This document shows, in pieces, positions 41,039 to 50,577 of a stretch of DNA of 64,000 nucleotides. The stretch's first letter is position 1, and every line of letters starts with the position of its first letter. The stretch lies in NCBI RefSeq assembly GCF_003478035.1, contig NZ_QUEP01000001.1, forward strand, positions 186,001 to 250,000, in the 5' to 3' direction. The stretch comes from Clostridium sp. OF03-18AA. GTDB lineage: Bacteria > Bacillota > Clostridia > Lachnospirales > Lachnospiraceae. A program made the position numbers and the translations under genes. The notes beneath the pieces were generated by a model. That model saw only the letters and a list, made by a program, of their open reading frames with translations. It did no database searches and was not told the origin of the DNA.

Positions 41039-41076
41039 CTGCTCTCATGCATCTGAAATGCTCTCATAGCTCATCA

Positions 41077-41847
41077 TCACAAGCTGGAAGATGATCCTGA
41101 ATCCTCAATAACAACTTTAACAGATGGGATATTGCATTTTGCTGTTATTTGGGCTCCGCTTATTCTGCGGAAAACATCTTCAGTACAGAAGGCTGCTTCA
41201 TTAACTAAATCAGAGATATCGTTTAATGCACCCCGATTATACCGAAATTGAAAGGTTTCTGAAATATAATTATCGTTTTCAAACGCCATTTCCTTTTCTG
41301 GTGCACTTCCTTCTTCATTCAAAACAATATCTCCTATTTTTAAGGTTGCCATTACTGGAACGATATCCTTAAATGACTCGATCGAAATTGTTATATCAAA
41401 AACTCCGGTATATAATTTATCTACAGTGACTGAAGTGATAGAGAACCAAGGTTCATCAGCATAGTAAGCCACACTTCCAACGCTGCATGGTGTCATGGAT
41501 GAGTTTGATCTGCCTTGTTCAAATACATAAATATCTGGTGCCTTTATATAAATTTTATCAGGCAGTGTGTCATATTGATAATTATAAATATGTTCATTTG
41601 TATTTCCATCGGAACTTTCTGAAATTTGTTGAAGTTCATGTAAGAACTTGTTATCTATGGCACATTCCATCGTAGAAACCGGTGTTATAACGGCAGTTTC
41701 ATATTCTGGATACTTTATTGTAACGCTTAAGGTTCCGTCCTCATCAGCGGGTTTGCTATAATAACTCCATATCAGAACTGCAGACAAAAAAACGCACACA
41801 AAACAAATAACAGGAACAATTATTTGGGATTTTTCCGCTTTATTCAT
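41077..41847 (-). CDS. Membrane-anchored exported protein, unknown
   Basis: A 256-residue protein with an N-terminal Lys-containing start and one hydrophobic helix (IIVPVICFVCVFLSAVLIWS, residues 9-28), then a long extracellular part. The outer part is rich in Thr/Ser/Ile/Asp and mostly beta, with GTLSVTIKYPEYETAVITPV and KIYIKAPDIYVFEQG, and ends with a Ser run. No lipobox Cys at the anchor. Not recognised. Codon use is clearly AT-rich compared with purD and the genes after it, which hints at transfer. It stands alone on the minus strand. Confidence 0.6.
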   Translation of the reverse strand: MNKAEKSQIIVPVICFVCVFLSAVLIWSYYSKPADEDGTLSVTIKYPEYETAVITPVSTMECAIDNKFLHELQQISESSDGNTNEHIYNYQYDTLPDKIYIKAPDIYVFEQGRSNSSMTPCSVGSVAYYADEPWFSITSVTVDKLYTGVFDITISIESFKDIVPVMATLKIGDIVLNEEGSAPEKEMAFENDNYISETFQFRYNRGALNDISDLVNEAAFCTEDVFRRISGAQITAKCNIPSVKVVIEDSGSSSSL

Positions 41848-42140
41848 ATGGCCTCCTGAAAATTCTGCTTATCTTGGTTTTATGCGATAATGTACTGACA
41901 AAAATAAGATTTTGTTTAAATTATACTTATATAATAACGGTTTGCTGATCCAGTGTCAACATTCAAGCTCCCATTACAGTGCACGGTCACTGCCATATCA
42001 ATAAAACAATTGACAGGATGAAATTTTTGTTTCATGATGTTAGAATATTGATGTGATGACCGATGTGCTCACATTGGCGCATTGTAACTGTTCAGTAGGT
42101 CTGCGCACTTACGACGCATTTTATATTCAGGAGTGTATCC
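41848..42140. other. AT-rich gap with a dispersed-repeat end
   Basis: Contains divergent promoter space and, at 42084-42107, GTAACTGTTCAGTAGGTCTG followed by CGCA, matching 21 of 24 bases at 58147-58170. No gene is seen. Confidence 0.5.
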
Positions 42141-43538
42141 ATGAAATCAATATCCATCTACGCACTGACTAGAAAACAGAATATCGCCTGTCTTTCCAGG
42201 CTGGAGCATCAGCTGTCGGGCAGGGAAAAACCTTTAAAGATCCGGACATGGGAACTGAACAGTATGCGGGCATTTGTGGATCACCTGGAAGAACATATGC
42301 CGGAGGTGTACCGGCTCCGCTTCTTTTATTCTTTCCAGATCCCGCGTCTCGGAAAAGAGTTTGACCTGCTCCAGGTGAAGGAAAAACAGATCGTGAACAT
42401 CGAGCTGAAGAGCGGCGCTGTCTCCGGGGACGCGATCCGCAGGCAGCTGATCCAGAACCGTTATTACTTATCGGTGCTGGGGAGACCGATCCGGTCCTAT
42501 ACCTATATCAGCAGTGAGGACCGTCTGGTCCGTCTGACGAATCATGATAACCTTGTGGATGCGGACTGGGACCGGCTATGTGAGGAGCTGAAGGAGCCGG
42601 GTAAGGATGAGCCGGGAGATCTCGAAGACTGCTTCCGGGCAGAATGGTATCTGATCTCCCCGCTGACACAGCCGGAGCGGTTTTTGCAGAAGGAATATTT
42701 CCTGACGGCCCAACAGAAGGATATTGAGCGGCAGATCTTAAAGAAAGTCCGCGCGGAGCGAAGCGGATATTACTCATTTTCCGGACTTCCAGGGACGGGA
42801 AAGACGCTGCTTCTCTACGATATCGCGATGAAACTTTCCGGGCGTCAGAAGGTCTGCATGATCCACTGCGGGACATCGGGAGAGGAGTGGAAGAAGCTTC
42901 ATGAGAGACTCAGGCGAATTCTCTGGATGTCGGACCGGGAGATCACGGAGGAGACCGGTTTTGAGGATTATGGTGCTGTTTTTGTTGATGAGGCGCATCT
43001 GCTGAGTGAGGAGCCCCTGAAGCGGATCATACGGGCAGCAGGAACACGTCCGGTTATCTTTTCCAGTGACTGCGAGGACCAGCTCTCCCCGGAAGAGGCG
43101 GACCGGAGTGCGAAGAATGAGCTGGAAAAACTTCCGGGGATCCAGCTTTTCCGACTGACAAACAGGATCCGGACAAATGTGGAGCTTTCCTCGTTTATCC
43201 AGAATCTGATGCACCTTCCGGACCGGAAGACCACCCGGCATTTCCCGAATGTCACAGTGCTGTATGCAAATGATGAGCGGGAAGCGGAAAATCTGATGTT
43301 GGATGCAGGGGAACACGGGTTTCAGATCCTTTCGCGACAGGAAGACAACGGGAAGACGATGGACCGGCTGGCGGTGCTGTTGGATGAGAAGTATTATTAC
43401 GATGAAAACAGGTATCTGCGATCGCAGGCTCATACGGTGCGCACACTGTTTTACAGGCTAAACGGTGCGAAGGAGAAGCTGATGATCATAGTGAAAGAAA
43501 ATGCTCCGGTTTATGAGAGAGTATTGGAGTTGTTGTGA
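42141..43538 (+). CDS. PD-(D/E)XK-like nuclease fused to a DUF2075-type ATPase
   Basis: A 465-residue protein. Residues ~60-115 look like a PD-(D/E)XK nuclease core: KEFDLLQVK (Asp75), IVNIELKSG (Glu88, Lys90) and the QNRYYL helix. Residues ~205-460 form a superfamily-1-like ATPase: Walker A GLPGTGKTLL (Lys221), Walker B VFVDEAH (281-287) and RLTNRIRTN as a motif-III/IV-like Arg segment. The C-terminus ends in TLFYRLNGAKEKLMI. DUF2075 ATPases are known; fusion to a nuclease suggests DNA or RNA cutting powered by translocation, a plan used in several defence systems. No partner gene adjoins, so the role is inference. Confidence 0.65.
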   Translation: MKSISIYALTRKQNIACLSRLEHQLSGREKPLKIRTWELNSMRAFVDHLEEHMPEVYRLRFFYSFQIPRLGKEFDLLQVKEKQIVNIELKSGAVSGDAIRRQLIQNRYYLSVLGRPIRSYTYISSEDRLVRLTNHDNLVDADWDRLCEELKEPGKDEPGDLEDCFRAEWYLISPLTQPERFLQKEYFLTAQQKDIERQILKKVRAERSGYYSFSGLPGTGKTLLLYDIAMKLSGRQKVCMIHCGTSGEEWKKLHERLRRILWMSDREITEETGFEDYGAVFVDEAHLLSEEPLKRIIRAAGTRPVIFSSDCEDQLSPEEADRSAKNELEKLPGIQLFRLTNRIRTNVELSSFIQNLMHLPDRKTTRHFPNVTVLYANDEREAENLMLDAGEHGFQILSRQEDNGKTMDRLAVLLDEKYYYDENRYLRSQAHTVRTLFYRLNGAKEKLMIIVKENAPVYERVLELL

Positions 43539-43593
43539 AGAGCATGGGAGAAGATAGTTGGGATATCAGCAGCCAGTTTCCGATAAAAAATTC

Positions 43594-43622
43594 TTGACAA
43601 ATCCGTATGACATTGCTATTAT
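43594..43622 (+). promoter_or_regulatory. Promoter of the T-box / NhaC unit
   Basis: TTGACA (43594-43599), 17-base spacer, TATTAT (43617-43622). Confidence 0.75.
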
Positions 43623-43628
43623 TGCTTT

Positions 43629-43907
43629 AAACCGTTGATGAGGAAGTTGTACCAGAAAGAACAGTCTCCCAGAGAGTCCGGGGCGGTGGGATCCGGACAG
43701 AGTGTTGTGGTAAGTGGGCCTCAGAGGGCAAGGTGAAAAAGAGGAACGGATCAAGAGGAATCTTTAGTAGCCGAGACGCAGGGTCAGCGTTACGAGACCA
43801 GGAATGTAACTGCATTCTGTAAAGAGTGGGTGCTTGGCACCAAACAAGGTGGTACCGCAGGTATATGACAGCCTGTCCTTGAACGAAGTTCAGGGATGGG
43901 CTTTTTT
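43629..43907 (+). promoter_or_regulatory. T-box leader (probably lysine-specific)
   Basis: The T-box sequence AAGGTGGTACCGCAGG (43846-43861) is followed by a terminator (GCC..TCCTTGAAC / GTTCAGGGA..GGC with T-run, 43871-43907). Stem I runs from CCGTT (43632) to AACGG (43749), with GAGAGTCCGG and TCCGGACAGAG as the distal arm. In the specifier region GGTGAAAAAGAGG (43732-43744) the triplet in the usual place reads AAA or AAG, both lysine codons. Uncharged tRNA would prevent termination and turn on the transporter. The codon assignment was made by eye. Confidence 0.85.
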
Positions 43908-44072
43908 GATAAAAAGATTTCCCGATCTTCTGAACTTGAAATGTCAGTCCTTTATGAAAGCCGGAAACCGGATCGGTGAGAAAATGCATCGTGGCATGCA
44001 GAAACGCATAGTCTCCCGGGAGACTTTCGTATATGACAAGAGTTATGTTACAGAAGAAAGGAAGGCAATCGT

Positions 44073-45452
44073 ATGAGCGAGGAGAGAAAACTTCAGTTTC
44101 GCGGCGGGATCGGAATGTCCCTGATCCCGGTAGCAATTTATGTATTCTTCTGCATGGTGCTGTTCATCGGCTTTAAAGCATTCAACATGGAAGCACTTGC
44201 AGTCGGAGGATTTTTAGCCCTTTTGATCGGCGGCGTGTTCTGCACGAGCTACAGTGAGTTCTGGGAGAGTGCGATCCGGGGAATTTCCTCGATCACGTCG
44301 GTATCGGTCGTTGTGATCCTGCTGCTCGTCGGCATGTTCAGCGCCCTGATCAAGCTGTGCGGTCTTTCCGGCGGATTCGTATGGATCGCCAACGCGGTCG
44401 GCATGAAAGGCGGGATCTTCGTTGCATTTACATTTCTTGCCACATGCATCGTATCGACAGCGACCGGTTCCTCGATCGGAACCATGTTTATCGCGTTCCC
44501 GATCTTTTACCCGGCGGGGATCATGCTGGGTGCCAACGAGATGATGATGGCCGGCTGCATCGTATCCGGCGCGATCTTTGGAGATAACCTGGCGCCGATC
44601 TCCGACACGACGATCGCTTCGGCTTCCACGCAGCAGTTTAAGAACGGAAAACCGGCCGATATCGGTGGTGTCGTGTCAAGCCGTATCAAGTATTCGCTGG
44701 TGGCAGGACTGATCACGATCGTGATCTTCGCGATTTTCGGCGGTGTTGGCGGTACTTATGAGGGGGGTTCCATCGATGCGGCGTCCAACCCGGTTTCGTT
44801 AGTCATGCTGATCCCGGTTGTCCTGATGCTGACGGTTTCGACAAAAACAAGAAATATCTATGAAGGCATCCTCGTTGGTCTTGCGACAGGAACGCTTGTC
44901 GGCCTTGCAGCGGGATTATTTACTCCGGCGCAGGTATTTTCCAACGACGCGGCAAACAACGCCGCAGTCGGCTTCCTGGTTGACGGGATCAACAATATTT
45001 TACCAACCTGTGCGCTTGTCATCTCCGTATTCGGCATCATGGGAGTTTTAAGCGACGCAGGCATGCTGAACCTGATCGCCGAGAAGATCCTCGACAGTAA
45101 GATGGCTGGTACAGCGAAAGGCGCGGAGCTCGTCTGCATGATGGGGATCGCATTTACAACGATCTTACTTGGCGGTGTGACGAGTGCCTCCATCCTGACA
45201 TTCGGACCGATCTTAAATAAGATCGGAGCGGCGAGAAACATTCACCCGTACCGCAGAGCGAACCTTTTAGACGGAACGGCGAACAGTCTTCCGGCGATCA
45301 TCCCGTTCATGAGCGTGTTCGTATTCATCGGATCCGCATTGACAGGTCTTTCCCCGGTCATCGTTGCGGGCGGAACGATCTACGGATTTGTCCTGTTCTT
45401 TGTATTCCTTGGAGCTGTCCTTACGGGATGGGGATGCCAGAAAGAAGAATAG
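44073..45452 (+). CDS. NhaC-family transporter, probable amino-acid (lysine) carrier
   Basis: A 459-residue protein with 11-12 hydrophobic helices. GSSIGTMFIAFPIFYPAG and GAIFGDNLAPISDTTIASA are the NhaC signature. A family label would be Na+/H+ antiporter, but the T-box leader with a lysine-type specifier points to uptake of that amino acid, as predicted for other NhaC-type proteins such as LysW. Transcribed alone or with the TIGR04076 gene. AAAGGAAGG precedes ATG. Confidence 0.85.
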   Translation: MSEERKLQFRGGIGMSLIPVAIYVFFCMVLFIGFKAFNMEALAVGGFLALLIGGVFCTSYSEFWESAIRGISSITSVSVVVILLLVGMFSALIKLCGLSGGFVWIANAVGMKGGIFVAFTFLATCIVSTATGSSIGTMFIAFPIFYPAGIMLGANEMMMAGCIVSGAIFGDNLAPISDTTIASASTQQFKNGKPADIGGVVSSRIKYSLVAGLITIVIFAIFGGVGGTYEGGSIDAASNPVSLVMLIPVVLMLTVSTKTRNIYEGILVGLATGTLVGLAAGLFTPAQVFSNDAANNAAVGFLVDGINNILPTCALVISVFGIMGVLSDAGMLNLIAEKILDSKMAGTAKGAELVCMMGIAFTTILLGGVTSASILTFGPILNKIGAARNIHPYRRANLLDGTANSLPAIIPFMSVFVFIGSALTGLSPVIVAGGTIYGFVLFFVFLGAVLTGWGCQKEE

Positions 45453-45550
45453 GGGAGTGGTTTCCCGGATCTGGATCATGAAAGCTCATGAAGTGTCAGG
45501 ATGGCACAGACATTGGAACGAGTACACGAGAGAAAAGAGGTTATGGAAAA

Positions 45551-45910
45551 ATGGATGATACCTTTACATTATACGATCTCAAGGTGGAAGTAGTCGCCGG
45601 TGACCGCCCGATGGTGTGCAGCCACAAGGTGGGGGACTATTTCCTGGTACAGGGAGAAAACCTGGTGTTTCCGAAGGAAACATCGTTTTCCATGTATTCC
45701 CTGAGCGCCATCCTGCCGCTTCTTCCGGCAAAAGAACGGCCATTGGACCCGAACGACTGGATGCTCTCCGACGCGGAGATCGCCTGCCCGGATCCGAACT
45801 GCGGGGCGAGATTTAAGATCACAAGAGTCGGAAAGCGGATCCAGAGTCATGGGCAGTGCACGGTCGTGCCGCTCATGAGACCGGATGCGGGAAAATATCA
45901 TGAGAATTAG
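45551..45910 (+). CDS. TIGR04076 family protein
   Basis: A 119-residue protein with a Cys-rich second half. LYDLKVEVVAG, CSHKVGDYFLVQGENLVFP, FSMYSLSAILPLLPAKERPL and CPDPNCGARFKI are typical of this small family of unknown function. ATG 45551 gives family length. It precedes an aldo/keto reductase by 19 bases and is likely in one operon with it. Confidence 0.8.
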   Translation: MDDTFTLYDLKVEVVAGDRPMVCSHKVGDYFLVQGENLVFPKETSFSMYSLSAILPLLPAKERPLDPNDWMLSDAEIACPDPNCGARFKITRVGKRIQSHGQCTVVPLMRPDAGKYHEN

Positions 45911-45929
45911 ATAATAAGGAGAATCGATC

Positions 45930-46979
45930 ATGCAGAAAAAAGCTCAGTTTAAAAATGGATATACCTTCAACCGCGTCATCAATGGCTGCTGGCAGCTCTC
46001 CGCGGAGCATTGTCTTCAGGGACACCTGGACTATGACGATGCGATCCGCGCGTTCCACGAGCTGGTGGAGCAGGGATTTACGACGTTTGACTGTGCCGAC
46101 ATCTACACGGGCGCTGAGGAGGTCCTCGGCCGCTTTGTGACAGAGTTAAAGGCGAGCGGACATTATCAGGAGGAAGACATCCAGATCCACACGAAATTTG
46201 TGCCGGACAAGGACGTTCTTCCGGTGATCAACATGGAGTACACGGAAGGAATCGTGGACCGCTCCTTAAAGAGAATGCACCGCGAAGCTCTGGATCTGGT
46301 ACAGTTCCACTGGTGGGATTTCAATGTGCCGGGCATGATGGAGACGGCCTTTGACCTTGTAAAGCTTCAGGAAAAAGGAAAGATCCGCAACATCGGTATG
46401 TGCAACATGGATACAAACGCCTTAAAGCAGATGGTTGACGCCGGTATCCCGGTCGTATCCAACCAGGCGCAGTATTCCGTCTTTGACCGCCGTCCGGAGA
46501 GAACACTTTTGGATTACAGCGCAGAGCACGGCATCTACACATTCGCTTACGGCACACTGGCCGGTGGATTTCTCGCGGAGCGCTACATGGGAAAGACATA
46601 TGAGGCGCCGGAGACCCGTTCCCAGGTGAAATACATGCAGATCATCGAGGATTCCCTCGGCTGGGACGGAATGCAGAAGCTCCTTCCGGTCCTGAAAGCG
46701 ATCGCAGACAACCACGGCGTCAGCATCGCCAACGTGGCAACCCAGTACATCTTAAACCAGAAGAGCGTCGGAGCCGTCATGGTCGGAACCAGAAACTCCA
46801 AACATGTAAGATCCAACATCCAGACACTGGAATTTGATCTGACCGCGGAGGAGATGAAGACGATCCGCGACTTTATCGATCAGTACCCGACTCCGGAGGG
46901 AGAATGCTATGAGCTTGAGCGCACCTCTCCGAGATATAAGGGGATCATTCTGACGGACAGAAACCATGTGGATAAGTAA
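45930..46979 (+). CDS. Aldo/keto reductase
   Basis: A 349-residue TIM-barrel oxidoreductase. The tetrad Asp-Tyr is in FDCADIYTGAEEVLG, Lys in HTKFVPDK and His in LVQFHWWD. NADPH-site residues appear near MVGTRNSKHVRSN. It reduces an unknown aldehyde or ketone. AAGGAG precedes the start. Confidence 0.88.
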   Translation: MQKKAQFKNGYTFNRVINGCWQLSAEHCLQGHLDYDDAIRAFHELVEQGFTTFDCADIYTGAEEVLGRFVTELKASGHYQEEDIQIHTKFVPDKDVLPVINMEYTEGIVDRSLKRMHREALDLVQFHWWDFNVPGMMETAFDLVKLQEKGKIRNIGMCNMDTNALKQMVDAGIPVVSNQAQYSVFDRRPERTLLDYSAEHGIYTFAYGTLAGGFLAERYMGKTYEAPETRSQVKYMQIIEDSLGWDGMQKLLPVLKAIADNHGVSIANVATQYILNQKSVGAVMVGTRNSKHVRSNIQTLEFDLTAEEMKTIRDFIDQYPTPEGECYELERTSPRYKGIILTDRNHVDK

Positions 46980-47294
46980 AATGACATGCAGGGATCATGG
47001 CAGGAGATTTCCAGAAAAGCAGGATCAGCGATGACAGAGAATCAGACTGCAAGAATGGTTCGGACAGTTTTGTGAGAATATCAGAAAGTACGGAAGGGAC
47101 ACCAGAGATGGTGTCCTGTTTCGTTACAGGACGCAGAAAAACTGCTACTTTTCATGGGAAGGAATCTTTCTCTTTACACATACCGAATTAGTAGGTATAA
47201 TGGTAAAGGTTTCAGGGGCAAAATCCCGTCGAATGGTTGTTTTAACAGGGAGATTGCCGGTAACATTTCAGGAAAGACAGGATTGGAGATAGAG
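46980..47294. other. Intergenic region with terminator and tcdA promoter
   Basis: Terminator-like GGACACC/GGTGTCC at 47097-47116. Promoter TTTACA (47173-47178), 17-base spacer, TATAAT (47196-47201). Nothing else seen. Confidence 0.6.
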
Positions 47295-48080
47295 ATGTTA
47301 AATCAGTTCTCAAGAACACAGCTCCTTTTAGGAGCAGAAAATATGGACCGCCTTGCGAAGGCGAAGGTTGCGATCTTCGGAATCGGCGGAGTCGGCGGAT
47401 ATGTGGCGGAGGCACTGGCGAGAAGCGGAGTCGGTTCCTTTGTGCTGGTGGACGATGATAAGGTCTGCCTGACAAATATCAACCGCCAGATCATCGCGAC
47501 GAGAAAGACAGTTGGACAGTATAAGGCGGAAGTCATGCGCGACCGGATCCTGGATATCAATCCGGATGCCCAGGTCGAGGTCAGAAAGTGCTTTTATCTC
47601 CCGGAAAATGCGGATGAGTTCGACTTTACGGAATATTCCTATGTGGTCGATGCGGTGGACACGGTGACGGCAAAGATCGAGATCATCATGCGGGCGATCG
47701 ACTGTAAAGTTCCGGTCATCAGCAGCATGGGCGCCGGAAACAAGCTGGATCCGACGCAGTTCCATGTGGCGGATATCTATAAGACGAGCATGTGCCCGCT
47801 CGCGAAGGTCATGCGCCGCGAATTAAAGAAGCGCGGAGTGAAGAAGTTAAAAGTCGTTTACTCCACGGAGCAGCCGGTTGAGCAGCAGGAAGACATGAGC
47901 ATCAGCTGCAGAAAGAACTGTATCTGTCCGCCGGGCGCGAAACATAAATGCACCGAGCGCCGTGCGATTCCGGGCAGCATCGCGTTCGTCCCGTCGGTTG
48001 CCGGACTGATCCTTGCAGGGGAGATCGTGAAAGACCTGACAGTGATGCCGCCGAAGAAGGTGGAAGAGCAGGGGCAGTGA
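47295..48080 (+). CDS. tcdA: tRNA threonylcarbamoyladenosine dehydratase
   Basis: A 261-residue E1-like enzyme. The ATP loop FGIGGVGGYVAEALARSG, VDDDKVCLTNINRQI and the Arg/Asp in VVDAVDTV are diagnostic. It cyclises t6A37 of tRNA into ct6A. A C-terminal Cys set (CRKNCICPPGAKHKC) is present. ATG 47295 is chosen over the longer open frame because homologues begin at FSRTQLLLG. Confidence 0.92.
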   Translation: MLNQFSRTQLLLGAENMDRLAKAKVAIFGIGGVGGYVAEALARSGVGSFVLVDDDKVCLTNINRQIIATRKTVGQYKAEVMRDRILDINPDAQVEVRKCFYLPENADEFDFTEYSYVVDAVDTVTAKIEIIMRAIDCKVPVISSMGAGNKLDPTQFHVADIYKTSMCPLAKVMRRELKKRGVKKLKVVYSTEQPVEQQEDMSISCRKNCICPPGAKHKCTERRAIPGSIAFVPSVAGLILAGEIVKDLTVMPPKKVEEQGQ

Positions 48081-48110
48081 TCAATGCCAGGAGCGAATAA
48101 AAGATCATAA

Positions 48111-48175
48111 AAAGACATCACAAAACCGGAAATTGGAGTGGATTCCATTCGAACAAGGTTTTGTGATGTCTTTTT
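48111..48175. terminator. Bidirectional terminator between tcdA and the dehydrogenase
   Basis: AAAGACATCACAAAACC pairs perfectly with GGTTTTGTGATGTCTTT over a 29-base loop. Confidence 0.88.
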
Positions 48176-48228
48176 ACTTTCAGGGATACAGAAAGAGCTG
48201 CCAATGGCAGCCCCCTCTGATTTCAGTT

Positions 48229-49227
48229 TTATAATCTTTCCAGGATCGCATCCACATACTCTTCGGTACTTGCTGTTCCGTGCAGGTCTTTTGTGAGGTG
48301 TTTTCCTTCTGCGAGAACTTCATCGACGGCTTTGCGGATCCGCGCTGCAGTCTCATTTTCCCCGAGGTACTCTAACATCATGCAGGCGGACCAGAGGAAT
48401 GCAGTCGGGTTTGCAAGGTGCTTTCCGGCGATATCCGGCGCGCTGCCGTGTACAGCTTCAAACATGGCGTAATCGGCACCGATATTGCTGGATGGAACGA
48501 GTCCGAGACCGCCGATCAGACCGCTGCAGAGGTCTGAGAGGATGTCTCCGTACAGGTTCTGCATGACCATCACGTCAAACTGGTTCGGGTTCATCACGAG
48601 CTGCATGCAGGTGTTGTCGATGATCTTGTCATCGCTCTCGATCTCCGGATATTCTTTCGCGATCTCCTTGAAAATGGATAAGAACATGCCGTCGGACATC
48701 TTTAAGATGTTTGCCTTGTGGACGCAGGTCACTTTTCTGCGGCCGTTTTTCTTTGCATACTCGAATGCGTCACGGATGATGCGCTCACTCGCTTTTCGTG
48801 TAACGATCTTGATCGCATGGACGGTGTCCGGATCGATCTGCTCTTCGACGCCGACGTAGAGGCCTTCCGTATTTTCACGGAAAATGACGATATCCACATT
48901 TTTGAACGGTGTTTTTACGGCATCGTTGGATCTTACCGGGCGGATGTTTGCGTAAAGATCATATTTTCCGCGGAGTGTCACGTTCAGGGAGCGGAATCCC
49001 TTTCCGACCGGGGTCGTGATCGGGGATTTTAACAGCACTTTTGTCCGCTCAAAAGATGCGTAGGCTTCCTCCGGGATCAGTGCGCCGTTGCGTTTCCATT
49101 CGTCCTCTCCGACGTTGTAGATTTCATATTCGAGAGGTGCGTTCGCTGCCTTTAAGATCTTTAACACATTGTCAACAAGTTCCGGACCGATTCCGTCACC
49201 GCGGAATACTGTAATTTTGTGATTCAT
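48229..49227 (-). CDS. Isocitrate/isopropylmalate/tartrate-type dehydrogenase
   Basis: A 332-residue NAD-type beta-decarboxylating dehydrogenase. [10 protein letters not shown], the substrate Arg set in [43 protein letters not shown] and the NAD site [13 protein letters not shown] are all present. These enzymes oxidise and decarboxylate 2-hydroxyacids with a neighbouring carboxylate. It is the last gene of a three-gene operon with a MatC-like carrier and a DUF6282 protein, so a catabolic hydroxyacid is a more likely substrate than isopropylmalate. Confidence 0.85.
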   Translation of the reverse strand: MNHKITVFRGDGIGPELVDNVLKILKAANAPLEYEIYNVGEDEWKRNGALIPEEAYASFERTKVLLKSPITTPVGKGFRSLNVTLRGKYDLYANIRPVRSNDAVKTPFKNVDIVIFRENTEGLYVGVEEQIDPDTVHAIKIVTRKASERIIRDAFEYAKKNGRRKVTCVHKANILKMSDGMFLSIFKEIAKEYPEIESDDKIIDNTCMQLVMNPNQFDVMVMQNLYGDILSDLCSGLIGGLGLVPSSNIGADYAMFEAVHGSAPDIAGKHLANPTAFLWSACMMLEYLGENETAARIRKAVDEVLAEGKHLTKDLHGTASTEEYVDAILERL

Positions 49228-49263
49228 ATGATGATTCTCCTTTTTGAATGATTCGATTTGATC

Positions 49264-50577
49264 CTACAGTACAAATGTCACGATCAGGTTATAGACTGCA
49301 CAGCAGATCACACTGATCGGAACGGCAACAAAGAGAAGCCGGTTAAACAGATGGTTGCGGTCTTCCTCGTTTCCACAGGAACCGAGGATCAGACTTCCGC
49401 CGGATGAGAACGGGCTGATCGCGCTGCTCTGTGCGCCGAGGATCGTGCAGGCAAAGAGAGCGGCTGGGTTCAGTCCGGTTGCAGCGGCGAGTCCCGGGAT
49501 CAGCGGGAATAATGCCGGTGCAACAACGCCGGTCGTGGAACTGAAGAAGCTCATAAACGCACCGACGAAGCTGAATGCCAGCGGGATCAGGGCAGCCGGT
49601 ACATTGGATCCGATCCATGCGGACAGGGCATCGATCGTGCCTGCTTTTACAGCGACCGCGATCAGCATGCCGGCTCCGGCGATCATGAGGATCGTATTCC
49701 ACGGAACACGGGCGATGACCTCTTTCTGAGGTGCCAGATCAAATAACAGGGCAATGATGGTAAAGCAGAAAGCAACGAGACCGACATCAACTTTTCCTGC
49801 AATCGTTCCGATCAGGGCATTGTCCGGAAGCGCGAGCTTTAAGAGTGGGAAGATCAGGACGATCACCATCATCAGCAGCATCAAGTATAAAGTCAGCTTC
49901 TGCTTCCTGTCAAACGGTTCCGGCCTGGAGAAAGTAACTCCTTTGCCGATGCCGCGGTTGCTCTTAAAACCGAAGCGGAAGATCGCGATCAGGATCAGGG
50001 AGAAGATGATGGCGAATCCAAAAATCTTCATTTCGTCCACAAACGAATTTGGTGTTCCAAAAGCCGGTTCTGACTCGTAAGCGGTATCGATCAGACCGCG
50101 GAATACGACACCGAGAGAGGCTGTCGGAAAGTTTCCGCCTGCAAGCGCACCGCAGTTGATCGCGACAGCGCCGGTCAGCTTGTCCATTTTTGCTTCCTCG
50201 CAGATCAGGATCGTGATCGGAGCCAGAAATGCGAGAACAGTAAAGTAGGCAGCTCCCATTACCGAGAGAACAACTGCTACAAAGAAGAGGGCAAACGGCA
50301 GCATGCCCGGGAAACGGCGGCACATGTAGAGAAGACTTGCAGACATCTTCTCAAGCGTTCCGTTGACAGCCGCAAAGTTGTAAAAAAGGGAGACGGACAG
50401 GATCACAAACATCGTGCTGACCGGCCAGAAACTAATCAGCTCTTTTGGCTTGATCCCCATACCGAAACATCCGATCAGGTAAGCGAACGCGATACAGAAG
50501 AATCCGGTATTGATCTTTGTCTTGTAGCCAAGAACGACGGCAACTGCGATGGATGCGACCAGAATGATACTTAACAT
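49264..50577 (-). CDS. SLC13/MatC-like dicarboxylate transporter
   Basis: A 437-residue membrane protein with about 12 helices in two inverted halves. The two family loops appear as NCGALAGGNFPTASLG and GAQSSAISPFSSGGSL, each in a re-entrant position. The MatC N-terminal type region (GFFCIAFAYLIGCFGMG) is present. It probably imports a di- or tricarboxylate with cations. It lies between the DUF6282 and dehydrogenase genes and overlaps the first by seven bases. Confidence 0.82.
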   Translation of the reverse strand: MLSIILVASIAVAVVLGYKTKINTGFFCIAFAYLIGCFGMGIKPKELISFWPVSTMFVILSVSLFYNFAAVNGTLEKMSASLLYMCRRFPGMLPFALFFVAVVLSVMGAAYFTVLAFLAPITILICEEAKMDKLTGAVAINCGALAGGNFPTASLGVVFRGLIDTAYESEPAFGTPNSFVDEMKIFGFAIIFSLILIAIFRFGFKSNRGIGKGVTFSRPEPFDRKQKLTLYLMLLMMVIVLIFPLLKLALPDNALIGTIAGKVDVGLVAFCFTIIALLFDLAPQKEVIARVPWNTILMIAGAGMLIAVAVKAGTIDALSAWIGSNVPAALIPLAFSFVGAFMSFFSSTTGVVAPALFPLIPGLAAATGLNPAALFACTILGAQSSAISPFSSGGSLILGSCGNEEDRNHLFNRLLFVAVPISVICCAVYNLIVTFVL

